Positions 52,717 through 62,661 of a DNA stretch of 64,000 nucleotides are shown piece by piece. The position numbers and the translations under genes were made by a program. Where the stretch lies: positions 131,006-195,005 of the forward strand of contig CAYMRD010000002.1 in assembly GCA_964392775.1 (NCBI GenBank), given 5' to 3'. The notes under the pieces were generated by a model, which searched no databases, was not told where the DNA came from, and saw only the letters and a list, made by a program, of their open reading frames with translations. Source of the stretch: UKL13-3 sp964392775 (GTDB lineage: Bacteria; Bacteroidota; Bacteroidia; UKL13-3). Numbering within the stretch: the first letter of the stretch is position 1; every line of letters begins with the position of its first letter.

Positions 52717-55194
52717 ATGAAAGAAAGAGATTCGTTTGTAATACAAAGCCTTATCAGTGATGAGAGCGATAACCAGGAGTTCATTTCATTGCTTTCTCAG
52801 GAAGAGGAAGAGGAAATGGATAAGGAAATTTTGCCTGATAGTCTGCCAATATTACCGCTTCGCAATACCGTATTGTTTCCGGGGGTTGTCATACCCATTA
52901 CCGTGGGGCGCGATAAATCCATCAGCCTCATTAAGGATGCTTACAAGAGCAAAAGTCCGATTGGCGTAGCTACACAGCTGGATGCCAATGTGGAAGACCC
53001 GGAGTTTGCCGATTTATATCAGGTAGGAACCGTGGCGCAAATCATAAAAATGCTGCGCATGCCCGATGGCAATACCACTGTCATTATTCAGGGTAAAAGA
53101 CGTTTCCGCCTCAAAGAATGCCTGAGCACCGAACCGTATATCCGCGCCAGCATTACCGCTTTGCCCGAGTACAAACTCGACAGCAATAAGGAGCAAACCG
53201 CTTTGGTATCGTCTATCAAAGATTTAGCCCTGCAGATCATTGACGTTTCGCCTTATATCCCTTCCGAAGCCAGCATCGCCATCCGCAATATCGAAAGTCC
53301 TAAGTTTTTGGTGAATTTTATCTCCTCAAACATGAACCTCGATGTAGCGGGCAAACAATCTATTTTAGAGATTGAAGCCTTTAAAGAGCGTGGTGAAAAG
53401 GTGCTCGAATACCTCACCAAAGAATTACAGCAACTACAGCTCAAAAACGAAATTCAGAGCAAGGTTCGGGGCGACTTAGACAAACAACAACGCGAATACT
53501 TTTTACAGCAACAAATACGTGCCTTACAGGAAGAGTTGGGACAAGACTCGCCTGAGCGGGAAATTGAAAACATGCTCAAGGCTGCCGAAGCAAAAAAATG
53601 GGGCGAAACAGTGATGGCAGCCTTTAAAAAGGAAGTTGAAAAACTGCGCAGAATGAACCCGATGGCTCCCGATTATTCGATGCAATCGAGTTACCTGCAA
53701 ACCTTATTGGACCTTCCCTGGGGTGATTATACCAAAGACAGTTTTGACCTGAAACGTGCCGAGAAAATTTTGGATGAAGATCATTTTGGCCTCGAAAAAA
53801 TTAAGGAACGTATCCTCGAATACCTTGCAGTGTTGAAGCTGAAAGGCAATATGAAAAGTCCGATTTTGTGTTTGGTAGGCCCTCCGGGTGTGGGTAAAAC
53901 TTCCCTCGGAAAATCCATCGCCAAATCATTGAACCGCAAGTATGCGCGCATAGCCTTGGGTGGATTACACGATGAAAGCGAAATCCGCGGACACCGCAGA
54001 ACTTATATCGGTGCCATGCCCGGACGTATCATCCAAAACCTGAAAAAGGTCAATTCATCCAACCCGGTTTTTGTATTGGATGAAATTGATAAAATTGGGA
54101 ACAGCTTTAGGGGCGACCCATCCTCTGCCCTGCTTGAGGTACTCGACCCTGAACAAAACCATGCGTTTTACGATAACTATGTAGAGATTGACTACGACCT
54201 TTCGAATGTGATGTTCATTGCTACGGCCAACTCACTGGATACCATTCAGCCGGCTTTGCTCGATCGTATGGAGATCATTGAGGTGAACGGGTATACACTA
54301 GAGGAAAAAATTCAGATTGCCCGCAAATACTTATTGCCTAAACAAAAAGAAAACCACGGATTAAAGAAGGCCGACTTCGATTTAACAGACGAAGCCCTCG
54401 AAAAAATTGTGGAAGGTTATACCCGCGAAAGTGGTGTGCGTGGACTCGAAAAACAAATTGCTTCAGTGGCCCGCAATGTGGCCCGCCAAAAAGTAAGCAC
54501 CGGCAAGGGCAAAAAGAAACTCGACAGCGAAGATGTGTACAATATCTTAGGTGTGGAACGTGTAGAAAAAGAAAGCTACCAGAACAACGATGTGGCCGGT
54601 GTGGTTACAGGGCTGGCCTGGACCAGCGTAGGTGGTGAAATTTTGTTTATCGAAAGTTCATTGACCAAAGGAACCGGAAAACTCACCCTCACAGGTTCGT
54701 TGGGTGATGTGATGAAAGAGTCGGCCATTACGGCTTTGACCTTCTTAAAATCGCATTCAGACTATTTGCAAATTGACCCGCTTGTGTTTGACCAATGGGA
54801 CCTGCATATCCACGTACCGGCAGGTGCTGTGCCTAAAGATGGTCCTTCGGCCGGTATCACCATGCTTACCTCATTGGCTTCGGTATTTACCCAACGTAAG
54901 GTAAAAGCAAAACTGGCCATGACAGGCGAGATCACCCTGCGTGGCAAGGTATTGCCGATTGGTGGTGTGAAAGAAAAAATACTGGCCGCCAAACGTGCCG
55001 GCATCAACGATATCATCCTCTGCGAGAACAACCGCAAAGATGTAAATGAAATAAAGGCTGATTATTTGAAAGACCTGAACTTCCACTTTGTAACCAATAT
55101 GTTAGAAGTGCTGGATATTGCCCTCTTAGAAGAAAAAGTAAGCGGGGCTATGAACCTTGCGGTGCAAGCTAAGCCAGTGACGACTAATAGTTAA
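52717..55194 (+). CDS. lon: ATP-dependent protease La (Lon)
   Basis: Cytoplasmic AAA+ serine protease that removes damaged and regulatory proteins. 825 aa from ATG 52717; the TTG two codons earlier is part of the -7 box. N-terminal LAN domain (about 45-250) starts LPILPLRNTVLFPGVVIPI. The AAA+ module has Walker A LVGPPGVGKTSLGK, Walker B VFVLDEIDKIG, and the substrate-pore words GALHDE-like GGLHDESEIRGHRRTYIG. The protease domain has the catalytic Ser in PKDGPSAGITM and Lys in GGVKEKILAAKRAGI. Length is standard. It is monocistronic between large repeat-rich gaps. Confidence 0.98.
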   Translation: MKERDSFVIQSLISDESDNQEFISLLSQEEEEEMDKEILPDSLPILPLRNTVLFPGVVIPITVGRDKSISLIKDAYKSKSPIGVATQLDANVEDPEFADLYQVGTVAQIIKMLRMPDGNTTVIIQGKRRFRLKECLSTEPYIRASITALPEYKLDSNKEQTALVSSIKDLALQIIDVSPYIPSEASIAIRNIESPKFLVNFISSNMNLDVAGKQSILEIEAFKERGEKVLEYLTKELQQLQLKNEIQSKVRGDLDKQQREYFLQQQIRALQEELGQDSPEREIENMLKAAEAKKWGETVMAAFKKEVEKLRRMNPMAPDYSMQSSYLQTLLDLPWGDYTKDSFDLKRAEKILDEDHFGLEKIKERILEYLAVLKLKGNMKSPILCLVGPPGVGKTSLGKSIAKSLNRKYARIALGGLHDESEIRGHRRTYIGAMPGRIIQNLKKVNSSNPVFVLDEIDKIGNSFRGDPSSALLEVLDPEQNHAFYDNYVEIDYDLSNVMFIATANSLDTIQPALLDRMEIIEVNGYTLEEKIQIARKYLLPKQKENHGLKKADFDLTDEALEKIVEGYTRESGVRGLEKQIASVARNVARQKVSTGKGKKKLDSEDVYNILGVERVEKESYQNNDVAGVVTGLAWTSVGGEILFIESSLTKGTGKLTLTGSLGDVMKESAITALTFLKSHSDYLQIDPLVFDQWDLHIHVPAGAVPKDGPSAGITMLTSLASVFTQRKVKAKLAMTGEITLRGKVLPIGGVKEKILAAKRAGINDIILCENNRKDVNEIKADYLKDLNFHFVTNMLEVLDIALLEEKVSGAMNLAVQAKPVTTNS

Positions 55195-55383
55195 CAGCAT
55201 ATTCATTCCATACAAAAGCCCAATTATTCTATCAATCTGATGTGGCTAATTTTCTGATATGGAATGCTTTTTCTGTCTGTTGTAGTTGTGGATTAGGGGA
55301 ATTTTTGGCTAATTCTTTACCTGCGTGAAAATGCGCGAACTTTCTTTTCAGTTTTAACATGCTTTCTTAGTTCCTGCTCTAAA

Positions 55384-55435
55384 AAATCAAAAACCGCCGT
55401 GAGTTTTCTGTTTGACTCCCGGAGGTTTTTGATTT
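55384..55435. repeat. Inverted repeat in the lon downstream region
   Basis: AAATCAAAAACC (55384-55395) pairs perfectly with GGTTTTTGATTT (55424-55435) and GAGT...ACTC pairs inside. No T-run follows, so a role as intrinsic terminator is uncertain. The rest of 55195-55491 shows nothing recognisable. Confidence 0.6.
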
Positions 55436-55491
55436 ACTGTATCAACTTCACTTTTTATCTTGGGCTTTGCAGCTTATTTATTATTGTTATG

Positions 55492-55621
55492 TATTAGTAA
55501 AGTGTTGTTTTTTAGCAATCAGTCCGGTCGAGTAGCAATTGCTGAGGATTTGTAGAGCATTGCGTATCGAGACCAAACACTTCTCGATACGGCTTGCAGC
55601 CTACTCGAAGTGACTACCAAC
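55492..55621. repeat. 130-bp foldback repeat, copy D (inverse of 16299-16428)
   Basis: Reverse complement of copy A over 130 bp with two differences (A/G at the AAGTATTTGG site and at the CGATACAC site). It lies immediately downstream of the large T9SS gene that reads leftwards. Confidence 0.85.
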
Positions 55622-55647
55622 AACATTACATTAATACATAACCTTTA

Positions 55648-58600
55648 TTATTTACTCACAACTAAACGAACTACACCCCCGTCCAGTGTGCGGACAAAAT
55701 AAATACCTTGTTTGTAACCACTCACGTCTAAAGTTAATCGGTTAGTTCCTTTATAAACCATTCTGCCCAAACCATCCGTTACTTCAACATCGGCCACTCT
55801 GTTGAAATAAACAATACCGTTGTTAGATGGATTCGGAAATATATTAAAGGTTGTGGTAGTGGCCGAAACTGAATTTATCGCAGTAGCAACATTATTGTTT
55901 TTGACTTCAAAAACCGAAAGTGTTCCGCTTATTTCATTTGCCACTATAATATAATCTTTACCATCTGGACTCTGAGCCGCAGGAATAAAAATAATGCCTT
56001 CCGGACCATGGTCGCCTGTATAGGCAGATACGCTACGGCTGTTTTTGTAGTCAACAAATTTTACATCATTGGGGTCGGTAACATCATATACCATCACACC
56101 GCCAATCCGCTCAAGCGAGATGAAAGCGTATTTTTTACCTGAAAGTTCTGCGATAATAACGCCTTCGGGTTCGGGACCTTTTGCACGACTGCGGGATTTC
56201 TTAGAATTGCTTTCGTGGTCGGAATTAAACAACGCTGAAATGGACGGCTCGGTTGAAGTGTATAATTCAAAATCATCACCACTGTCATACACCAATGTTT
56301 TAGTATCTGCATTCCAGATAGAAAATGAACGTGTTCCAACGCAATAAATTTCATCGTAATCACCATCACCGTCCGTGTCACCATTCAGGTTGGTTACACG
56401 CATACGCCCCAGATTGTGGCTTTGCTTGAGCATTGCTGCATTGGGAAACGTTGCAGAGTCTAATACATAATCGGCAGCGCCAACAGTTGTACGTTCAACC
56501 AATGCCGCATATTCTTTTTCATCACCTTCGTTGGCTGTGATAATATAGTTTGTTGAGCCAACCGAATAGGTTGCCAGCGCATCAGGAATATAAAACGCTT
56601 TCAGGGGCCAGTTGGCTATCAGTATTTCGTTGTTGTTATCAGAAGCATCAAACCCATTGCCCGTAGCATTAAAATCTTTTGTTCCCAAAGCCCATAAGTT
56701 TGTTACCGTGTTTGTTTGCAAGTTAATTTCGGCAATGGCATTATTTTCCTGTAAAGTAACCCATGCCTTTTGCGAGTTGCCGCTGATGGCAATGTATTCT
56801 GGCTCTAAATCCTGCGAAAGCGTGCTTGCCGACCATGTTTTACGCACTCCGCTTGCTATTAAAGCAGCTTCCTGTGCATTAAACGATGTGAAATATAATG
56901 TGGTAACATTTGCCTGTGTCAGCGATGTAATTCCACCCGAAATATCAATAACGCTCACCGAACCTTCGGGATCAACGCTATAATCGGTTTTGGGTTGTCC
57001 TTCATTGGCAGTTAAAACTTTTGTGCCATCGGGCGTAAAAACAATCATATCGGGCAATGCGCCTACCGTTAGCTGCTTTTGCAATGTGCCATTAATATCA
57101 AAAAACAGAACAGAACCGTCTAATTCTTCTGCCGCATTGGGCGATGCCACTGCTACTATACCATTATGAACGGCTACGCTTGTAATACCTCCATAAGGAT
57201 TGATGTCTATTGAGTTGATGATGCCTGGCGATGCAGGATTTGAAAAATTAATGATGTCCAAATATCCGCTGATGGCGCTTGATGTAAACAGACGTTTGGA
57301 AGCCGCATCATAAGCCACTACCTCGCAAGTGCTGCTGCTCGAACCTGAAGGGTCGAAGCTGCCGACATACAACAGTTCTATGTCATTGGTCGGAACAGGT
57401 GCAAGGCGGTCGTTGTCTTTGATGTAAACAGTTGCTAAGGTATCGCCTGTAATATTGCACGAAACAGGGTTTCTCAATGCAAGTACAAAATATTCAGCCG
57501 TTTGCTCATCACTGTTATCATCAATGATTGGAATAGAAATTTGCAGGGTTGAAGTTGAGCCGGTGATGTTCAATATTTGTGTTGCCAACGTAAAATCATT
57601 AGCACCGGCAGTGCTGTATGGTGTTCCCAGCACAGCAAGCTCAACAGAAGCGGCAGACGGATTGGTAATATTCACTATAAAATTCAGTGTGCCTGCATCT
57701 TCATTTACGACTATGAAATTAGAAGCGAATGAAACTTGCGTGTTATAGCTAAAGCTGAATGTATAAGGACAACCCATCGCCAGTCCACCGGCATTTTCAA
57801 CATTATTTACGGTTAAGGTATAGGAGGTTCCGCTTGCAAATGGACTGCTGTAAACTAAAGTTACTGTATCAACAGCGTTTCCGTTATTAGTAACATTAGC
57901 AGATGTTAAACCTGTAATACCTGTGTAGTTGGTGATGTCGGCTGCACTTACCAAATCCAAACCGGCAGTAAAAATTAACTGAATGGAATTGCTGCTGATT
58001 ACAGTTGCACTGCTGATGCTTGGCGGACCGGGGAAACTGTAATTGGGCCAAACCTGTGGCGGAGTAGAGCCGCCAATGGCTGTCCAGTTAACAGGATTTA
58101 AAATAGCTGCTTTTAATTGCGCGGGAGTTCCTGCTTGTGTTCCGCTGTAATAAGCATTCACGCTGTTGCCCGAAACATTTCCGGGAGCAGAATTCAGATT
58201 GGCGGAAGTAATGCCATCTGCTAAACCTGCCGGTATCATGGATAAGCTGCCTCCGCAAGAGGTGTTGTTGCCAACCCAATTATTGGATGTTAAAGCGGTA
58301 ATATAATTCGGGCTGGCAGCAGTTCCTGTGTAAACAATTACCTGATCGCCACCTGAGCTTAACCCGAAGCCCGAACCTGTAACCGTTCCTTTGTTGGCAA
58401 CCAATGCTTCTGTTTGAATGGTAATCACTGTGCCTGCGGTAATACATTCGTTGGCAGGAGCAGTCCACACTATTCCACCCGAACATTGCGGCTGGGCATT
58501 GGTGGTGTATTTAGCATCGGTAAGATTAATCACCGTTCCGGGAATGATGTCAACAAATGTCAGCAATGCAATTTCATCCTCCGTTGCAGTAGCATTCATC

Positions 58601-59893
58601 CTGTATGCCACAAAAACCATATCGCCCGCACTGAAAGAGGTCTGTAATGAAATGGTAGTAAACTGTGCCGACTGCACCGAAGCAATTGCGTTATCGCTGA
58701 AATCTTCTACAACATTATTTAACAACGCCACATAATATTGCTGGTTGTTTGTTAGAGAAGCGTTCGGGATGATGGTAATTTCATCGTTTGCGAACGTGGC
58801 AGTAAAAGGAACCAATGCTCCTGACTGGTTATTCAACCGCAATTCTACAAGCGTTGCGACATTGCTGTTGTCGATGGCATTATCGTTAATTAAACGCACA
58901 GGTTCATTGAATGAAATTTTCGGATGAACGGTAATTGCCACATTAGATGTTTGATGAACAGGATTAAAAGCAACAACCGGAGGTGTATTATCAACACCGC
59001 CAATTGACGTAGCGTCTAACGTAAAATTATCAAAGCGGTTATTGCCAACCGTTCCGCCACTGCCTTGTGCAAAGCTTACTTTTAGTTTAAAATCAGGATT
59101 GTTGTTTGCAGCAGCAATGGAAGTAAAATCTAATGTTTCCAGAACAGGGTTGCCGTCAATGGGAGTAACTGTTCCGAAAGACGTATAGTTTGTTCCGTCT
59201 GTGGTGTAAAACCAGTTTTGCGTGCCTGCGCCCGAACCAGACCTGCGTGTAGCGAATTTTACAACAACATCTTTATATCCTGTTGTTGGCAAAGCAAAAA
59301 CCAATTCTCCGCCAATAGGGTCGTTAAAACGCAAGTGTGAACCCGAAGCGTCACCATTGCGTGCATTAAGATTATCCGCATTAAAGTTTTGTCCCGTTCC
59401 GCCTGCAACATCTATCGAGCTGATACCACCTGCAATGTGTGTGATGGATGCTCCTGTAATAATTGAAGTGGAAGGTGTTAATAAATTGGTTTGAGAAGAG
59501 TTGTCATTAAAGCTCCAGTAATGAACTAAAGTGGGAGAAACTGAAACAGGCACAGCATCCAACGTAAAATTATCAAAACGGTTATTGCCAACCGTTCCGC
59601 CACTGCCTTGTGCAAAGCTTACTTTTAGTTTAANNNNNNNNNNNNNNNNNNNNNNNNNNNNNNNNNNNNNNNNNNNNNNNNNNNNNNNNNNNNNNNNNNN
59701 NNNNNNNNNNNNNNNNNNNNNNNNNNNNNNNNNCTGTAATAATTGAAGTGGAAGGTGTTAATAAATTGGTTTGAGAAGAGTTGTCATTGAAGTTCCAGTA
59801 ATGGATAAGCAGTTGTTGAGCATAGGTTTTTGTTCCTAAAAACAACATCGAAATTCCTACGACATACACGATTTTTTTAATTTTAGTAAGCAT
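55648..59893 (-). CDS. Choice-of-anchor I secreted protein with tandem N-terminal repeats, split by an assembly gap
   Basis: The start at 59893 gives a signal peptide (MLTKIKKIVYVVGISMLF, cleaved near TYAQQ). The reading frame then meets 100 Ns (59634-59733). Downstream the same architecture continues in ORF 55648-59562, so this is one gene. Architecture: two or more ~181-aa repeats (HYWSFNDNSSQTNLLTPS ... RFDNFTLDA), an Ig-like Big_5-type domain (about residues 1-100 of the visible part after the repeats, PVVAFNPVHQTSN), a lamin-tail-like part, a Calx-beta-like part, then a choice-of-anchor I propeller (SVDPEGSVSVIDISGG, EGVIIAELSGKKYAFISLER) and a T9SS type A end (FNIFPNPSNNGIVYF). About 1,502 aa is predicted if the gap is 363 bp. 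Confidence 0.85.
59634..59733. other. Assembly gap: 100 Ns
   Basis: Exactly 100 Ns, the conventional placeholder for a gap of unknown size. The bases on both flanks match the equivalent points of a complete repeat unit 543 bp away (59090 and 59454), so the gap lies inside a tandem repeat. Confidence 0.99.
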
Positions 59894-60139
59894 ACTTGGG
59901 GATTTTTAAGTTAGGAACAAAAGTCTTTTCGTAAGATTGCCTGTATTTAAATGAAACATTAAATAAGTATTAAATAAGCAAGGGGTATATGTTGTTTTGC
60001 AGGTTAATTTTGAGTTGACAGATTTTCTGGCTGTGTCCAATAAATAGTTATGAGGCAGGAAAATACACATCTAAGCATCTTGGATTTACCAATGAGCAGA
60101 GCGGAACAAGCCGGGTTATTGGTTGTTTGAAGCAACAAA
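59894..60139. other. Intergenic region between the two T9SS genes, nothing recognisable
   Basis: No gene, RNA or repeat was recognised. The end next to 60140 leads into the terminator of the following minus-strand gene. Confidence 0.5.
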
Positions 60140-60170
60140 AAATCCCCGCTTCTTTCAGAAGCGGGGATTT
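60134..60170 (-). terminator. Strong terminator of the T9SS BNR-repeat gene
   Basis: A 14-bp stem pairs 60140-60153 (AAATCCCCGCTTCT) with 60157-60170, loop TTC. Read on the minus strand it is followed by a T-run (bases 60139-60134). It lies about 20 nt beyond the stop of the 404-aa gene. Confidence 0.92.
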
Positions 60171-60190
60171 GAAAGAAAATCGTCAAAAGT

Positions 60191-61405
60191 TTATTTGCTC
60201 ACAACAAGTTTTCTGTGGGCAACTGCACCGTTGTTTTCAACCTGAATGATGTAAACTCCGTTTACAAAATTTGAAGTGCTGATTACGGTTTGTTCGCCTT
60301 TGGCAACTGAACTGTAAACTACTTTTCCTGTAATGTCTGTAACTTTCACAGTTGAGCCGTTGGGAATGTTGGTGATAGTTACAAAGTCGTTCGCAGGATT
60401 GGGATAAACGGCAAACGAAAATGTTTCTTTGGCAGTTGGCACCAATCCTGTTGAACTGCCAAAGTCTCTTTTGTAAACACTATAAAAAGTGCCCGCATAC
60501 AGTTCTCCATTAAAAATTTTTATGGACTGAACATATTCTTCCAAAGGCAAACCCGATATGCTGATGTCTGTCCAAGTGAGTCCATTGTCATCTGATTGAT
60601 AAATCAATCCTTGTCCACCACAGGCAAAAGCAATTCCATTTTCGTAATGCACTCTGTAAATATGATTTTTGGGGTCACCCACAGGTCCACCCAAAACCTG
60701 TGTCCAAGTGGTTCCGCCATCAACACTTCTGTGTACCCCTATTGAACTGCCGCCTGCCAGTAAACCTCCATTTATCGTACATAAAGTGCTTACTGTATTC
60801 GGTGAAGTTGTAACTTCTTCCCAATTTGCACCGTTGTCGTCTGACTTGAGTATGGTTTGAGCGGAGCGAGGGCAGTACAATTTGCCATTCAACTCCACAA
60901 TGTCCCGAGTGGTTGTTTTGTTTGAGGAAGGAGGATAGGTGCTTGCTGTCCAAGTATTGCCGTTATCCACAGAAAAATATGTTCCCTGAGGGGGGCTTGG
61001 ATACAACCCGTCATCCCCATAAATCAATATACTTCCGTTCTTATAAATACTATTCACTACACCAGAAGAAGGATTCATTGTGGGTATATTTGTCCAGTTT
61101 TGTCCAACATCAGAAGAAGTGTATAGTTGGTTCCCAAAAGCTTTTCCCACATACAGCACATCGTCAAATACTTTTACAGTATTTGCTCCTGACCCTACAT
61201 CTGTTAAAATGTTCCACGTATCGCCATCCAAAGTTGTGTAAAGTCCACCATTTGAGATGTGTATGGATGCTACGAAAAGCTTGTTATCAACCACAGCCAT
61301 ATCAACCGATGCCCCTTGTCCGGGATAGTTAGTGTTTACCCATTGAGCACTTGTTGTTGTGGAAATGAACAACAATGCTGAAAATGTATAAAGTATCTTT
61401 TTCAT
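60191..61405 (-). CDS. Secreted BNR/Asp-box-repeat protein with T9SS type A sorting domain
   Basis: 404 aa. The signal peptide ends TTSAQ (residues 1-20). The mature domain contains repeats of the sialidase/YCF48-like Asp-box type, SxDxGxxW: SSDVGQNWT, SVDNGNTWT, SDDNGANWE, SVDGGTTWT and SDDNGLTWT, spaced by about 45 residues, so probably a propeller. No catalytic Arg triad of sialidases was recognised. The C-terminus (about 330-404, FAVYPNPANDFVTI, GVYIIQV and HRKLVVSK) is the T9SS type A domain. It is a standalone gene with its own terminator. Role unknown, possibly surface binding. Confidence 0.9.
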   Translation of the reverse strand: MKKILYTFSALLFISTTTSAQWVNTNYPGQGASVDMAVVDNKLFVASIHISNGGLYTTLDGDTWNILTDVGSGANTVKVFDDVLYVGKAFGNQLYTSSDVGQNWTNIPTMNPSSGVVNSIYKNGSILIYGDDGLYPSPPQGTYFSVDNGNTWTASTYPPSSNKTTTRDIVELNGKLYCPRSAQTILKSDDNGANWEEVTTSPNTVSTLCTINGGLLAGGSSIGVHRSVDGGTTWTQVLGGPVGDPKNHIYRVHYENGIAFACGGQGLIYQSDDNGLTWTDISISGLPLEEYVQSIKIFNGELYAGTFYSVYKRDFGSSTGLVPTAKETFSFAVYPNPANDFVTITNIPNGSTVKVTDITGKVVYSSVAKGEQTVISTSNFVNGVYIIQVENNGAVAHRKLVVSK

Positions 61406-62071
61406 TTTTTTTGAAGTTTAAAATTGCCCTACTCATAAGGCTTTTCGGTGCCTCCCGCTTTTATAGTAGTTGCTGCTCCACTTTTTGATTTTGTATAATT
61501 GTGTGTGTTTATATGAAGACAGTAACTACGTAATTTTTCGTGTTTTCACTAAGGTGGTGGTCGCCCGCCTTGTTTTGTTTGTCTGTATGTGCTGTGTCCC
61601 GTTACCATTGCTGCCAACCAGATTATTGCCACTATAAAACATTGTTTATCGCCCCATTTGGGATAAACACATGCTAATTTTCTGCGTACTCAAACAAGTT
61701 AAAAAAGTCAGAATACGCTCACGTAAAAATAAGCAATTGTGTCAAAGCCGCAAGAAATGAGTAAAGAAAAAAGACTAAAGAAACAGCCACTGAATACACA
61801 GATGAATACGAATTATCAATTGCAAAAGAATGTAACGAACAGGATTGCCTGCGCAACTGATATGGGATTCACGACAACGGAAACACCTATATAGATTTAC
61901 CTCCTCCTGAGGCTGGTCTTCCGTATCTCTGTTTCCGGGCACCCACACCTTTGCGGTGACTTCAAACATTCCCTTCGGCACTCATCCACTTTTGTATTTT
62001 TCCTCCTTTCGGATTTCGGATTTCTTTATTCGAATTTCTTCCATTATTCCTTTATTTTAGCGGCCGCTAAC
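61406..62071. other. 666-bp intergenic region with a possible gene remnant and a repeat
   Basis: The first part (61406-61770) shows nothing recognisable. A possible remnant lies at 61771-61959 (separate entry). Bases 62009-62040 hold TTCGGATTTCGGATTTCTTT then ATTCGAATTTCT, the repeat whose reverse complement is found inside uvrA. A 14-bp palindrome TTAGCGGCCGCTAA (62057-62070) ends 1 nt before the smpB ATG. Confidence 0.55.
61771..61959 (+). pseudogene. Possible remnant of a small gene (one internal stop)
   Basis: Reading the plus strand from 61771 gives KKTKETATEYTDEYELSIAK, then ECNEQDCLRN, a TGA at 61858-61860, then YGIHDNGNTYIDLPPPEAG and more to a TGA at 61957-61959. The peptide is compositionally protein-like (not low complexity) across the stop, as if a once-intact gene lost its frame. 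Neither a family nor a start is recognised. It may be chance. Confidence 0.25.
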
Positions 62072-62542
62072 ATGAGCAAGTCCACCGTCAATATCGTTAA
62101 CCGCAAAGCCTCGTATGAGTACCACCTGCTGGCCAAATACACTGCAGGCATACAACTTATGGGCAGTGAGGTTAAATCCATTCGGGAAGGAAACGCCAAC
62201 CTGAGCGATGCGTTTTGCTTTTTTAAACTGCTGCGCAAAGATGGAACAGAAGAGTTATTTATCCGTAACCTGCATATTGGTGTATTTAAACAAGCCTCTC
62301 ACTACAACCACGAAACACTCAGGGTTCGCAAGCTATTGCTCAAAAAAGGTGAACTACGTAAGCTCAAAAGTAAATCAACTGAAAAAGGTTTAACCATTAT
62401 TCCACTCCGTATATTTTTATCCGACACCGGTTATATCAAAATTGAAATTGCAATCGCACAGGGTAAAAAGAGTTTCGACAAACGCGATAGCATTAAAGAG
62501 CGCGATGTGAAGAGAGATTTGGCGAGGTCGAGCGAGTACTAG
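62072..62542 (+). CDS. smpB: SsrA-binding protein
   Basis: Binds tmRNA and brings it to stalled ribosomes for trans-translation. 156 aa with the family core NRKASYEYHLLAKYTAGIQL, GSEVKSIREGNANLSDAFC, then ELFIRNLHIGVFK and RVRKLLLKKGELRKLKSKST, and the basic C-terminal tail KSFDKRDSIKERDVKRDLAR, which enters the mRNA channel. The length is normal. The ATG follows a 14-bp palindrome with only one base between. The tmRNA gene itself was not seen in this window. Confidence 0.96.
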   Translation: MSKSTVNIVNRKASYEYHLLAKYTAGIQLMGSEVKSIREGNANLSDAFCFFKLLRKDGTEELFIRNLHIGVFKQASHYNHETLRVRKLLLKKGELRKLKSKSTEKGLTIIPLRIFLSDTGYIKIEIAIAQGKKSFDKRDSIKERDVKRDLARSSEY

Positions 62543-62552
62543 AGAAAGGAGT

Positions 62553-62570
62553 CGTCCGATAAATCGGACG
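62553..62570. repeat. 18-bp palindrome after smpB
   Basis: CGTCCGATAAATCGGACG folds on itself (GTCCGAT with ATCGGAC). It lies about 11 nt after the smpB stop. A duplicated ATGGACTATGCTATGGACTAT at about 62598-62618 follows. Neither looks like a standard terminator. Confidence 0.5.
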
Positions 62571-62631
62571 GGAATAAACTTCTCGCGACTCGGCACTATG
62601 GACTATGCTATGGACTATAAACTAATTTACT

Positions 62632-62639
62632 TAGATTTG
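62632..62639 (+). promoter_or_regulatory. -7 box for the arginase-family gene
   Basis: TAGATTTG matches TAnnTTTG, 22 nt before ATG 62662. Confidence 0.4.
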
Positions 62640-62661
62640 TGGCCCACCCTCAGTAAGCTAT

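Noticed and set aside
59531..59746. Open frames that run through the Ns
   Set aside because: They only reflect unknown bases; the real gene is on the other strand and continues beyond the gap.
61775..61981. 68-codon minus-strand ORF
   Set aside because: Its Cys/Arg-rich translation looks random, and the plus-strand frame in the same place is more protein-like.
62598..62618. ATGGACTATG tandem repeat as an iteron or origin
   Set aside because: Only two copies are present, with no DnaA boxes or replication gene nearby.
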